From positions 1 to 18,731 of the forward strand of contig JAUNKI010000018.1 of assembly GCA_030532815.1 (NCBI GenBank): a DNA stretch of 18,731 nt, read 5' to 3'. The DNA comes from Leptotrichiaceae bacterium. Its GTDB lineage: Bacteria; Fusobacteriota; Fusobacteriia; Fusobacteriales; Leptotrichiaceae. Below are positions 1-7,251 of the stretch, piece by piece. Each line of letters begins with the position of its first letter. Position 1 is the stretch's first letter. A program made the translations under genes and the position numbers. The notes under the pieces are model-generated. The model was not told where the DNA came from. It ran no database searches and saw only the letters and a program-made list of their open reading frames with translations.

Positions 1-215
1 ACATCTTCATCATATCCTACCGAGTTTATATATTCAATACTGAGAGATTTTACAGGCATCATAATACCCATATCCTCTATTTCCTTATAGGGCAGTATAT
101 CTCTGAAATATTCTGTTCTCGCTATTTCCATCCATTTCAGATAATTCGCATGATACACTACTCCCATATGATCTGTATCATAGTAATACGTTCTTACATT
201 AAAACTTTTTTTCAT
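1..215 (-). CDS. Acyl-CoA thioesterase, YbgC/FadM-like (4HBT hotdog fold), 3' end cut by window edge
   Basis: Translating the minus strand from the ATG at 213-215 gives an open frame that runs off the left edge (71 codons visible). The N-terminus reads as a hotdog thioesterase of the 4-hydroxybenzoyl-CoA thioesterase/YbgC type. It has a DTD motif at residues 13-15, where the catalytic Asp of the family lies, followed by GVVYHANYLKWMEIARTEYF, the usual start of the central helix. Such enzymes hydrolyse short or medium acyl-CoA (or acyl-ACP) in the cytoplasm; the substrate cannot be told from this fragment. An in-frame TAA directly precedes the ATG, so no earlier start is possible. It starts 9 bp after the khpA stop. 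The GGAG inside the end of khpA is about 16 nt from the ATG, so translation may depend on coupling to khpA. Confidence 0.85.
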   Translation of the reverse strand, partial: MKKSFNVRTYYYDTDHMGVVYHANYLKWMEIARTEYFRDILPYKEIEDMGIMMPVKSLSIEYINSVGYDED

Positions 216-224
216 TTAATTCGA

Positions 225-470
225 CTACATCTCCTTAACTTCAATTTTTACAATTTTTTTCTCTTTTTTGGCAATAGAGGAAATAAGAACTCTTAATGAA
301 CTTATTATTCTCCCGTTTTTTCCGATTATTTTTCCAACATCTTCCTTAATCACGTTAATTGTAATATCGACAAATTTTCCTTTCTCATTACTTTCAATTG
401 TATAATTTCCGTTTGAATCCAACAGATTTTCAAGCCAGAAATTTACCGTTTCAAAATATTTGCTCATCAT
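225..470 (-). CDS. khpA: KH-domain RNA-binding protein KhpA
   Basis: This small protein (80-81 aa) is essentially one KH domain. The diagnostic GxxG loop is GKNG at about residues 50-53, within the GKIIGKNGRIISSLR segment, and is followed by a basic helix. Proteins of this size and motif are KhpA (YlqC), which pairs with KhpB/Jag to bind RNA and affects cell division, cell length and small-RNA stability in Firmicutes. KhpB is not in the window. Two ATGs are adjacent. AGGAG at 475-479 lies 4 nt from the first and 7 nt from the second, so the second (465-467) may be the real start. It sits between a DUF4911-like gene and a thioesterase, downstream of rsmA. A weak promoter candidate lies in the 127-bp gap upstream. 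Confidence 0.88.
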   Translation of the reverse strand: MMSKYFETVNFWLENLLDSNGNYTIESNEKGKFVDITINVIKEDVGKIIGKNGRIISSLRVLISSIAKKEKKIVKIEVKEM

Positions 471-506
471 TAATCTCCTATATTATATTTATTATATTAT
501 TTTCTT

Positions 507-534
507 ATATTAATTTATATATTCACGTTGTTAA
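507..534 (-). promoter_or_regulatory. Candidate promoter for khpA and the thioesterase
   Basis: On the minus strand, TTAACA (529-534) and TAATAT (507-512) are separated by 16 nt, about 35 nt upstream of khpA. The region is very AT-rich, so chance matches are likely. A second TATAAT-like box near 590 has no matching -35. The genes may simply be read from the hpt promoter. Confidence 0.28.
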
Positions 535-597
535 TCATATACGTTCCATTAAAAATTCCGATTATTCATACCTGATATATTTCATTATATCAAAATA

Positions 598-837
598 CTA
601 CAGTATACCCAGCCATTCTCTTTTTTCGACTATTTCTATAAGTATATCCTTTTTTCTCAGTCTTTCTATTATGTTATCCATGTCATTCAGCAAATATGAA
701 TTTGTAATAATTTTTATAAGTCCGTTTTTATTGTCCAATGTTCTTACATTTCCTGTACCTTCATATGCTTCCACTATTTTATTTATAAAATCGATGTGTT
801 CCTTTTTTGTCTGAATTATATATTCCCAACTTTTCAA
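598..837 (-). CDS. Small conserved protein, DUF4911-like
   Basis: A 79-aa acidic/basic mixed protein with no membrane segment or signal peptide. Its pattern (a short N-terminal strand, an HIDFINKIVEAYEG helix, a GNVRTLD turn, an IKIITNSYLLND strand, then a C-terminal helix) fits the small DUF4911 proteins of Clostridia and Fusobacteria. I recall that family from memory and cannot confirm it here. The start codon is TTG (835-837), 3 nt after the rsmA stop. AGGAG inside the end of rsmA lies about 8 nt upstream, which supports the start and suggests translational coupling. Function is unknown. Its place between rsmA and khpA suggests a role connected with RNA or ribosomes, but that is only context. 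Confidence 0.72.
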   Translation of the reverse strand: MKSWEYIIQTKKEHIDFINKIVEAYEGTGNVRTLDNKNGLIKIITNSYLLNDMDNIIERLRKKDILIEIVEKREWLGIL

Positions 838-840
838 TTT

Positions 841-1701
841 TTATTCTCCTGCTTTATTTCGGATTTCCTCTTTTTTTAACATTTTTACAAAATCGATAAA
901 TTCCTGTACTGAAAATTCTTCCGTTCTTGCAAGCTTTGTTTTACCTAATTTTTCAAGTATATTGCCTATAGTTTCCTTGATAAAACCCAATTCCGTCAGA
1001 TTATTTGCAATACTTTTTCTTTTATTGGAAAAAGCCGCTTTCAAATATTTAAAATATTCGTCCTCAGATATCTGTTCTTCATATATTCCGTTTTTCAGCA
1101 CTACAATTTTTAAAAATGCAGAATCTACTTTAGGCACAGGCTCAAACTTTTCTCTGGAAACTGTAAAAAGATACTCAGCTTCTGCAAAAAACTGTACTCC
1201 GTGAGTAAGTAGACTCATATTTTTACTTCGGGGTTTTGAAGTTATTCTTTCAGCAACTTCCTTTTGTACCATAAGGTAAATCTCAGATATATTTTTCCTA
1301 AATTCAAGAAGCTTATTTATAATCGGCGAAGTTATATAATAAGGTATATTCGCCACTACTTTTACATTTTTTTTGTTTTCAAGGAATTTTTCGAGATTTA
1401 CTTCCATGAAATCCTTATGAACCAATAAAAAATTCTCCTTATTTTTAAACTTTTTATTCAAAAGTGGAATCAAATCACTGTCTATTTCAAAAGCTGTTAC
1501 ATATCCCGCTTTTTCAATTAAATTTTCCGTTAAAAAACCGAGTCCCGGACCGATTTCGATTATTTCATCATTTTTTTCAATTTTTGCCGCTTCCAGTATT
1601 TTATATGCCAGTTCACTGTCATTTAAAAAATTCTGTCCATATTTCTTTTTTGCATCATAATTTTCTTTTTTATTTTTTTTTTCAAATTTTTTTCTATCCA
1701 A
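841..1701 (-). CDS. rsmA: 16S rRNA (adenine(1518)-N6/adenine(1519)-N6)-dimethyltransferase
   Basis: RsmA (KsgA) dimethylates two adjacent adenines in helix 45 of 16S rRNA, using S-adenosylmethionine, late in 30S assembly. The 286-aa protein has the family entry motif KKYGQNFLND (about 19-28), the SAM-binding loop IGPGLGFLT (50-58), the acidic FEID after strand 2 (71-74) and the catalytic NIPYYITSP (118-126). The C-terminal helical domain with FSNKRKS is also present. Length is typical (260-290 aa). The start is TTG at 1699-1701, with AGGAG 5 nt upstream; the N-terminus is lysine-rich. It lies 11 bp after hpt and 3 bp before the next gene, so it is clearly in an operon with them. Loss of this enzyme gives kasugamycin resistance in many bacteria. 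Confidence 0.96.
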   Translation of the reverse strand: MDRKKFEKKNKKENYDAKKKYGQNFLNDSELAYKILEAAKIEKNDEIIEIGPGLGFLTENLIEKAGYVTAFEIDSDLIPLLNKKFKNKENFLLVHKDFMEVNLEKFLENKKNVKVVANIPYYITSPIINKLLEFRKNISEIYLMVQKEVAERITSKPRSKNMSLLTHGVQFFAEAEYLFTVSREKFEPVPKVDSAFLKIVVLKNGIYEEQISEDEYFKYLKAAFSNKRKSIANNLTELGFIKETIGNILEKLGKTKLARTEEFSVQEFIDFVKMLKKEEIRNKAGE

Positions 1702-1712
1702 TTTTTCTCCTG

Positions 1713-2267
1713 TTATTTATACAATTCTTCAGAGGCGAGGGCAATATAAGGGATGTTTCTGTACTCTTCCTTAAAATCAAGTCCGTATCCGAGAACAAAT
1801 TCATTTGGAATTTCAAATCCCACATATTGAACATCAATTTCCACTTCTCTTCTTTCTTTTTTATCCAGCAGTGTACATAGAGAAACTTTTTTAGGTCCAC
1901 GTCCTCCAAGCATTTTTAAAGTCTTTTTTAAAGTAAGTCCCGAATCAATTATATCTTCGACTACAAGAACATTTTTCCCTTGAACCGAATTATTCAAATC
2001 TTTTAATATCTTAATTTCCCTTGTTGTTTCAAATCCGCTTCCGTAACTTGAAATCTCCATAAAGTCCATTACTAAAGGTACTTTAATTTCTCTAACCAGA
2101 TCAGCCATAAAAATTATTGAACCTTTCAATAAACCTACTACAACCAAAGGAGCTTCATCATCTTTAAAATCATTTGTAATTTCCTTTCCCAATTCTCTAA
2201 TTCTGTTGGCAATTGCCTCTTTTGTGACTAATTGGGTAGCAATACCGAATTCCCAGTCTTTTTTCAT
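1713..2267 (-). CDS. hpt: Hypoxanthine-guanine phosphoribosyltransferase
   Basis: This purine-salvage enzyme transfers phosphoribose from PRPP to hypoxanthine or guanine. From the ATG at 2265-2267 it has 184 aa, the usual length. Visible motifs are the LKGS pyrophosphate loop (47-50), the flexible-loop region DFMEISSYG (68-76), the PRPP-binding motif VVEDIIDSGLT (102-112) and the purine-binding segment FVLGYGLD (157-164). An upstream in-frame TTG at 2289-2291 would add 8 residues. I prefer the ATG because GGAG (2277-2280) sits 9 nt upstream of it, inside the longer reading. It is the first gene of the hpt-rsmA-DUF4911-khpA-thioesterase cluster and has a near-consensus promoter upstream. In Firmicutes hpt often stands beside tilS/ftsH; here it is beside rsmA. 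Confidence 0.95.
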   Translation of the reverse strand: MKKDWEFGIATQLVTKEAIANRIRELGKEITNDFKDDEAPLVVVGLLKGSIIFMADLVREIKVPLVMDFMEISSYGSGFETTREIKILKDLNNSVQGKNVLVVEDIIDSGLTLKKTLKMLGGRGPKKVSLCTLLDKKERREVEIDVQYVGFEIPNEFVLGYGLDFKEEYRNIPYIALASEELYK

Positions 2268-2342
2268 TCTTAATAACTCCGTTTCTCTCAAATATTTTTC
2301 AGATAATTTGTATAAAATACTAAATTATTGTATATTTCGAGA

Positions 2343-2371
2343 ATTATAACACTTTTTTTTCTTTTGTTCAA
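2343..2371 (-). promoter_or_regulatory. Sigma-70-type promoter of the hpt operon
   Basis: On the minus strand, TTGAAC (2366-2371) and a perfect TATAAT (2343-2348) are separated by exactly 17 nt. The likely transcription start is about 70 nt upstream of the hpt ATG. No operator or riboswitch fold was recognised in the leader. Confidence 0.7.
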
Positions 2372-2421
2372 GAAAATATTATTTTTCAGGAAGCTCTACG
2401 AAACTTTTCGGAAAAATATAA

Positions 2422-2636
2422 ATTACTCCGATAAAGTTATTTTACAATTTGTATTGTACATGCAAAAGAAAAAATGAAAATTTTGATAATCTGTCAGAAA
2501 AATTTTATCCGAAAGAAATGAAATTATTGACAGCAGAAAAAAATCAGTATCAAATACGGAATTATCAATGAATAAAAATAAAAAAATTCTAAAATACAAA
2601 ACACCTAACAAAGTATTTTTCAGTTACTTATGTTAG
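2422..2636 (+). pseudogene. Degenerate C-terminal remnant of an IS30-family transposase
   Basis: The plus strand of this otherwise empty gap carries two pieces of an IS30-like DDE transposase tail in different frames. The first (about 2422-2571, ending at TGA) contains NENFDNLSEKFYPKE, matching the family pattern in which the last catalytic Glu lies in NEN and is followed by a basic FxPKG-like motif. The second (from about 2568, stop TAG at 2634-2636) contains NKNKKILKYKTPNKVFF, matching the family ending NNRPRKxLxYKTPxEVF. A frameshift joins them. The catalytic core and N-terminal HTH are missing, there is no start codon, and many conserved residues have drifted (RPRK has become KNKK). It is a fossil of an insertion between hpt and fabV. 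The identification rests on family patterns I know, not on a search. Confidence 0.6.
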
Positions 2637-2639
2637 GTG
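2602..2639 (-). terminator. Long hairpin, probable terminator for fabV (or IS end structure)
   Basis: CACCTAACA plus AAGTA (2602-2615) pairs with TACTT and TGTTAGGTG (2625-2639). This gives a 14-bp stem with one bulged base and a 9-nt loop. On the minus strand the stem is followed by TTTTGTATTTT, so it could stop transcription about 100 nt after fabV. It overlaps the last codons of the IS30 remnant, so it may derive from the insertion sequence end. Confidence 0.5.
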
Positions 2640-2741
2640 CTTCACTTAATCTCATGATTTATCAGTAAAAAAATGTAAAAATAGTTTTTAAAACTAACTT
2701 TAACCGAGTTTTTTATGAAAATCGAATTTTACAAAATCTTA

Positions 2742-3935
2742 TTAAGGACGTAATTCGGCGAGTTTTTCCAAATCAACATCCGCATCATAATCTACATTGT
2801 CAAAGTCAAATCCGTTCAACTGCATAAATTCTTTCCTTGCTCCGGCATAATCACTTATTTCCTTAAAGTTTTCAGGAGTAACTTTTTCCCACAATGCTTC
2901 GACTTCAGCTTGAACATCTTCTCTCATTTCCCAGTTATCAGGTCTTAGTCTTCTTTCAGAATCTATTTCAGGCTTTCCTCCATATACCATATCTTTAAGA
3001 AGTCTATGTTTCTGCTCAATAGTTCCTTCATGGATTCCTTTTTCCTTCATTACTTTATAAAGCAATGCCGCATATAAAGGAAATATGGGAATAACTGCAC
3101 TTGCCCTTGTCATTAGAGCTTTACTCAATGAAACATAGGCTTCTCCGTTATACTTATTTTTCAGAAAATCATTTAATATATCTGAAGTATTCTCCAAATC
3201 TCTTTTTGCAGCACCTATAGTACCGTCCTTATAAATTCCGTACGTTACTTTAGGCCCCAAATAAGAATAGGCAATTGTCTTAAAGCCGTTTTCCAGTACT
3301 CCGGCTTCATCAAGAGCATCAACCCAAAGTTTCCAGTCTTCTCCTCCCATTACTTTTACAGTACCGTAAATTTCCTCAGGAGTTGCAATTCCCATAACAG
3401 TTTCTTCCATTTCTTCCTTTTCAAGATTTATTGAAGGACCTGTAATTTCTTTTTCAGTGGACTTTAATGCCGATCTGTATGTAGTTCCGTCCTTAGGATC
3501 AGTTCTCAGGGCACTTGCCAAACTGTAAATCAGAAGATCTATCTTCCCTCCGAATTCTTCTTTTATATATTTTACAACTTCCTGTTTCATTTTATCTGAA
3601 AATGCATCACCCATGAAATTTTTGGAAATAAGTCCTTCTTTCTGTGCAGCTTCATTAAAAGCAATAGTATTCCACCAACCTGCAGAACCTGTCCTTTTAC
3701 CTTCCACACCTTTTTCAAATGCCACTCCAATAGTATCGGCTCCGGCTCCAAATGCCAAAGAAATTCTGGAGGCAAGACCGTACCCCGAAGAAGAACCTAT
3801 TATTAAAACTTTTTTAGGTCCTGTATATTTATCTTGAGATTTTACGTAATCTATTTGTCTTTTTACGAATTCATAAGCTCCGACAGGATGATTGACAAGA
3901 GCCAGACTTCCTTTTAATTTAGGTTTTATAACCAT
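2742..3935 (-). CDS. fabV: trans-2-Enoyl-ACP/CoA reductase (NADH), FabV/Ter family
   Basis: FabV catalyses the last step of fatty-acid elongation, reducing the trans-2-enoyl thioester with NADH. Relatives of the Ter branch act on crotonyl-CoA in butyrate formation. The 397-aa length is exact for the family. Seen in the sequence: the N-terminal MVIKPK start, a Rossmann glycine motif GSSSGYGLASR (47-57), FEKG and GSAGWWNT, and the active-site Tyr-X8-Lys pair Y235/K244 within YKDGTIGAAK. The start ATG has AGGAGG 5 nt upstream and a promoter at 3966-3994. FabV enzymes are known to be resistant to triclosan, unlike FabI. No fab cluster is adjacent, so the gene stands alone. FabV and Ter activities cannot be separated by eye. 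Confidence 0.95.
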   Translation of the reverse strand: MVIKPKLKGSLALVNHPVGAYEFVKRQIDYVKSQDKYTGPKKVLIIGSSSGYGLASRISLAFGAGADTIGVAFEKGVEGKRTGSAGWWNTIAFNEAAQKEGLISKNFMGDAFSDKMKQEVVKYIKEEFGGKIDLLIYSLASALRTDPKDGTTYRSALKSTEKEITGPSINLEKEEMEETVMGIATPEEIYGTVKVMGGEDWKLWVDALDEAGVLENGFKTIAYSYLGPKVTYGIYKDGTIGAAKRDLENTSDILNDFLKNKYNGEAYVSLSKALMTRASAVIPIFPLYAALLYKVMKEKGIHEGTIEQKHRLLKDMVYGGKPEIDSERRLRPDNWEMREDVQAEVEALWEKVTPENFKEISDYAGARKEFMQLNGFDFDNVDYDADVDLEKLAELRP

Positions 3936-3965
3936 TTTTCCCTCCTAAAAATATTTTATCACTAA

Positions 3966-3994
3966 AGTATACAATAATTATTTAAAATTTACAA
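3966..3994 (-). promoter_or_regulatory. Promoter of fabV
   Basis: On the minus strand, TTGTAA (3989-3994), a 17-nt spacer ending in TG, and TATACT (3966-3971) make an extended -10 type promoter. The -10 is about 30 nt upstream of the fabV start codon. No obvious operator palindrome is present. Confidence 0.6.
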
Positions 3995-4110
3995 TAGCAG
4001 CAGAATTTTTTTATGGAAAAATACAGGTTAAATAAAAGAAGAACATTTCATATTTTTCAAATAATTTCAGAAACAGTTTGTACTGTATTTTCGGACTTTT
4101 TATCCTTATA

Positions 4111-5319
4111 TTATCTGACTTCATACAATACTTCAATAGCATCCTTTTTTATATCAAAAGTCAGATTTTCAATACCTGTTCCCTGTAAAATTTTCTCTGC
4201 CCAATCCTTTGCATTTTTCATGTCATCCTTATCGTAATATATTAACATAAGATTATACATTGCTTCCCCGTCTTTCTGATTTGCCGACATCAGATAATAC
4301 TTTTCGGCATTTACAAGATCCTTTTCATTATAATATAAATTCGCCAAGTTATACTGTGCTCTGGAATCCCCTTCTTCTGCTCCTATTTCATACCATTTCC
4401 ACGCTTTTTCATACTCTTTTTCTTTGTCTGCAATGGCTCCCAGATGAAATGCCGCTCCTTTAACTCCTTTTTTATGTACATTATTCAATACGGTCTTTCC
4501 TTTTTCCCTGTCACCTACATCATAATAGTAAAATAATCCTAAATCAATATTGCCTTCGTCATATATATTTCCGGCTTCCATATATTTATTTTCAGCATCT
4601 TTATACTTTGATTCTTTTATATATTTATCAGCTTGCATTACTAAATCAAAATATTTCTGCTGCTGCTTATTTCCGAACATATACCCGATACCCTTTTTCA
4701 TATTATAAGTAATATTTTCCACACTTTCTCCATTTAAAAGTTTTTCTTTCCATTCGGACATTTTATCGGTATTTCCTTTTAAAAAGTATATATAGATAAG
4801 TCTGTACATGGAAACAGCATCTCCTTTTTCAGCCGCTTTCAAATACCATGTTTTCGCTTCAGCCAGCTCTCCTTTTCTTTCATATAAATCTCCGAGATAA
4901 TATTCCGACTCGACATCTCCTCCTTCAGAGGATTTAATATACCATTTTTCAGCTTCAACCGTATTATTTTTTTCATGTGCTATATGTCCCAGCATTTTAG
5001 CAGCGTCGGTAATTCCGTATTTTTTATATGCTTCTTCAAGTTTTTCTATTCCTTTTTCCATATTTATATTATAATAGTACATTAATGCTATTTCATAATA
5101 TGCCCTTTTATCATGTCTTGCAGCTTTTCTGTAATATTTTTCAGCTTTTTTATACTCTCTGTCATATTCATATTTCAGTGCCGTATCTATCAGCATTGAA
5201 TATTTTTCACTATCTTGCGTATCTTCCAAAAAGAGACTGCACCATCTGATAAATATAAGAAAAATGAAAAAAATAAATATTATTTTCTTGAAATTTCTTA
5301 TTTTTAACTTTTTAATCAT
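4111..5319 (-). CDS. Membrane-anchored TPR/Sel1-like repeat protein with two duplicated halves
   Basis: A 402-aa protein with a short basic N-terminus and one hydrophobic segment at about 12-30 (signal anchor; a Cys at 27 lacks a convincing lipobox). The rest is helical repeats of the Sel1/TPR type, with recurrent signatures such as AEKWYIKSSEGGD, AKTWYLKAAEKGD, AWKWYEIGAEEGD and AEKYYLMSANQKD. Residues about 40-215 and about 224-400 align end to end. Each half finishes with a distinctive tail: KLLNGESVENITYNMKKG and KILQGTGIENLTFDIKKD. Such repeats are protein-binding scaffolds, probably facing the periplasm here. The partner is unknown. The RBS is weak (AGAAAGAAGG abuts the ATG at 5317-5319). 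It lies divergent from thrC and upstream of fabV, with no shared pathway visible. Confidence 0.85.
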   Translation of the reverse strand: MIKKLKIRNFKKIIFIFFIFLIFIRWCSLFLEDTQDSEKYSMLIDTALKYEYDREYKKAEKYYRKAARHDKRAYYEIALMYYYNINMEKGIEKLEEAYKKYGITDAAKMLGHIAHEKNNTVEAEKWYIKSSEGGDVESEYYLGDLYERKGELAEAKTWYLKAAEKGDAVSMYRLIYIYFLKGNTDKMSEWKEKLLNGESVENITYNMKKGIGYMFGNKQQQKYFDLVMQADKYIKESKYKDAENKYMEAGNIYDEGNIDLGLFYYYDVGDREKGKTVLNNVHKKGVKGAAFHLGAIADKEKEYEKAWKWYEIGAEEGDSRAQYNLANLYYNEKDLVNAEKYYLMSANQKDGEAMYNLMLIYYDKDDMKNAKDWAEKILQGTGIENLTFDIKKDAIEVLYEVR

Positions 5320-5368
5320 CCTTCTTTCTGACTTCCCTTCATAAATTATTTTGTTTTATATAAATTTT

Positions 5369-5374
5369 ATTATA
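5369..5374 (-). promoter_or_regulatory. Candidate -10 box for the TPR gene
   Basis: A perfect TATAAT on the minus strand lies about 50 nt upstream of the TPR gene start. No good -35 is found at 16-18 nt; TTGAGA is present but only 12 nt away. Support is therefore partial. Confidence 0.3.
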
Positions 5375-5459
5375 ACTTTTTTAAATTCTCAATTATATAT
5401 TACCTTTATTTCAAAAAATTTACAAGAACAAAATAATTTGTCTAATTTCTCATTTTTTA

Positions 5460-5488
5460 TTGTATATGTATACGTTTTATGTTATTAT
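5460..5488 (+). promoter_or_regulatory. Candidate promoter of thrC
   Basis: TTGTAT (5460-5465) and TATTAT (5483-5488) are separated by 17 nt on the plus strand, about 50 nt before the thrC ATG. The leader is too short for a T-box or a threonine attenuator, and none was seen. Confidence 0.45.
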
Positions 5489-5538
5489 TTGTTATAAATT
5501 AATAAAATATATTGTCAGGAATTGAAAGAGGTGCATAT

Positions 5539-7029
5539 ATGAATTACAAAAGTACAAGGGGTGGGAAATTAAAATCTTCAACATTTGCGGCTTTACATGG
5601 ACTTTCAGAAGACGGAGGACTTTATATTCCCGAAAAACTTCCCGATATAAAGTTATCTTATGAAGAATTAAAAAATCTTTCTTATCAGGAATTGGCGTGC
5701 AAAATTATCGGACTGTTTTTTACGGAATTTTCTCATGAAGAAATCAGAAATGCAGTTAATAGTGCTTATAACAGTACTACATTTACAAATGAGGATATTG
5801 TTCCATTATATAAATTAAATGAAAAAGTGAGTTTCGGAGAACTGTTTCACGGAAGAACTCTTGCTTTTAAGGATTTAGCTCTTTCACTTTTTCCGTATCT
5901 GCTTCTTTTAAGCAGGGAAAAGCAGAATGAAAACAAAAAAATCCTAATACTCACGGCAACTTCAGGAGATACGGGAAAAGCTGCCTTAGAAGGCTTCAAA
6001 GATATTGAAGGAATAAATATTGTTGTTTTTTATCCTAAAAACGGTGTAAGTCCTATGCAGGAAGAGCAAATGAGAAAACAGCAGGGAAAAAATGTTGAAA
6101 TTGTGGCAATAAACGGAAACTTTGATGATGCTCAAAGTGCCATTAAAAATATATTTTCATCAGATGAATTTAAAAAATATGCCGAAAATTCAGGAATAAT
6201 GTTTTCCAGTGCAAATTCCATAAATATAGGAAGACTATTCCCTCAAGTAATTTACTATATCTCTTCATATATAAGTTTAGTTAGAAACGGAACTTTGAAA
6301 AATGGGGAAGAATTTAATGTCGTAGTTCCTACAGGAAATTTCGGTAATATTCTTGCGGGATATATTGCAAAAAAATTGGGAATACCGATAAAAAACTTTA
6401 TTTCCGCTTCAAATAAAAATAAAGTTCTTGCAGATTTTTTCAAAACAGGGACTTATAATAAAAATAGGGAATTTTTCACTACAAATTCACCTTCAATGGA
6501 TATTCTGCTTTCTTCAAATTTTGAAAGATATTTATATTACAGCACAGGAGAAAATGCTGAAAGAGTAAAAGAACTTATAAATTTTCTTCTTTCTGAAGGA
6601 GAATTATCAGTTTCTGACGAAGAATTTGAAAATATACGGAGAGAATTTCACGGAGAGTCTGCTGATGATGAAGATACGGTAAAAGCAATAAAAGATGTGT
6701 ATGAAAAATATAATTATTTAATGGATCCTCACACTGCCGTTGCCTATTCAGTTTATGAAAAGGAAAATAACGGCATTGATAAAAATCTTCATACTGTTAT
6801 TATGTCCACTGCTCACCCTTTCAAATTTCCTTTACCTATTGCAAAGGCATTGGGAATAGACGAAAGTAAGGATCCTTATGAAATTCTGGAAGAAATTTCT
6901 ACTCTTACAGGAATTAAATTTCCTGAAAAACTGGAAGAAATTAGAAAAGCGGAAATAAGATTTTCAAAAACAATTGATAAATCTGAAATTGAAAATTTTG
7001 TAAAAAATTATATTAATTATTTAAAATAA
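5539..7029 (+). CDS. thrC: Threonine synthase
   Basis: PLP-dependent enzyme converting O-phospho-L-homoserine to L-threonine and phosphate. Seen in the sequence: YKSTRGG near the N-terminus, SEDGGLYIPE, the PLP-lysine motif HGRTLAFKDLAL (Lys111 in this numbering), the phosphate-binding ATSGDTGKAALEG, the VPTGNFGN loop and a C-terminal STAHPFKF. Length is 496 aa, matching the longer clostridial/E. coli-like class. A longer reading from TTG at 5512 is possible. I chose the ATG at 5539 because AGAGGTG (5527-5533) lies 5 nt upstream of it. The gene is monocistronic, with its own promoter and a hairpin after the stop. No other threonine-pathway gene (hom, thrB, lysC) is in the window, so precursor supply must be encoded elsewhere. 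Confidence 0.95.
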   Translation: MNYKSTRGGKLKSSTFAALHGLSEDGGLYIPEKLPDIKLSYEELKNLSYQELACKIIGLFFTEFSHEEIRNAVNSAYNSTTFTNEDIVPLYKLNEKVSFGELFHGRTLAFKDLALSLFPYLLLLSREKQNENKKILILTATSGDTGKAALEGFKDIEGINIVVFYPKNGVSPMQEEQMRKQQGKNVEIVAINGNFDDAQSAIKNIFSSDEFKKYAENSGIMFSSANSINIGRLFPQVIYYISSYISLVRNGTLKNGEEFNVVVPTGNFGNILAGYIAKKLGIPIKNFISASNKNKVLADFFKTGTYNKNREFFTTNSPSMDILLSSNFERYLYYSTGENAERVKELINFLLSEGELSVSDEEFENIRREFHGESADDEDTVKAIKDVYEKYNYLMDPHTAVAYSVYEKENNGIDKNLHTVIMSTAHPFKFPLPIAKALGIDESKDPYEILEEISTLTGIKFPEKLEEIRKAEIRFSKTIDKSEIENFVKNYINYLK

Positions 7030-7036
7030 ATTTTCC

Positions 7037-7066
7037 GTGAGGGCTGTTACTGCCCTCACATTTACA
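7037..7066 (+). terminator. Hairpin after thrC, probable terminator
   Basis: GTGAGGGC (7037-7044) pairs perfectly with GCCCTCAC (7052-7059) around a 7-nt loop, starting 8 nt after the thrC stop. The following tract (ATTTACATT) is only moderately T-rich. From here to 7251 (about 190 bp) I see no gene or convincing signal. Confidence 0.6.
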
Positions 7067-7251
7067 TTATTAATTATTTTTAACCTTAAAGATTTAAGAA
7101 ACTATCTTTTCCTACACTTTTTGAAAAAAGTTTGATAAAATATTCAGAAATTATTTTAATAAAATATAAAAGTATACTCGATTATAAATTTTATATATTT
7201 TCAAGCCTTATTAGATAAACTTCGGATATATTAAAAAAAACATAAAAATTA

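Noticed and set aside
398..814. 138-codon plus-strand ORF antisense to khpA and the DUF4911-like gene
   Set aside because: Serine/isoleucine-rich shadow of two convincing minus-strand genes; no RBS.
2527..2555. TTGACA on the plus strand inside the IS30 relic
   Set aside because: No acceptable -10 box at 16-18 nt and no gene downstream on that strand.
2423..2611. 62-codon minus-strand ORF rich in Phe and Leu
   Set aside because: It is the complement of the IS30 relic, has no RBS and has a low-complexity hydrophobic composition caused by the A-rich opposite strand.
4073..4086. ACAGT-TTGT-ACTGT hairpin after the TPR gene
   Set aside because: Only a 5-bp stem with no T-tract; too weak to call a terminator.
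7120..7137. Small A/T inverted repeat (ACTTTTT/AAAAAGT) after thrC
   Set aside because: Two-nucleotide loop and pure A/T arms; expected by chance in AT-rich DNA.
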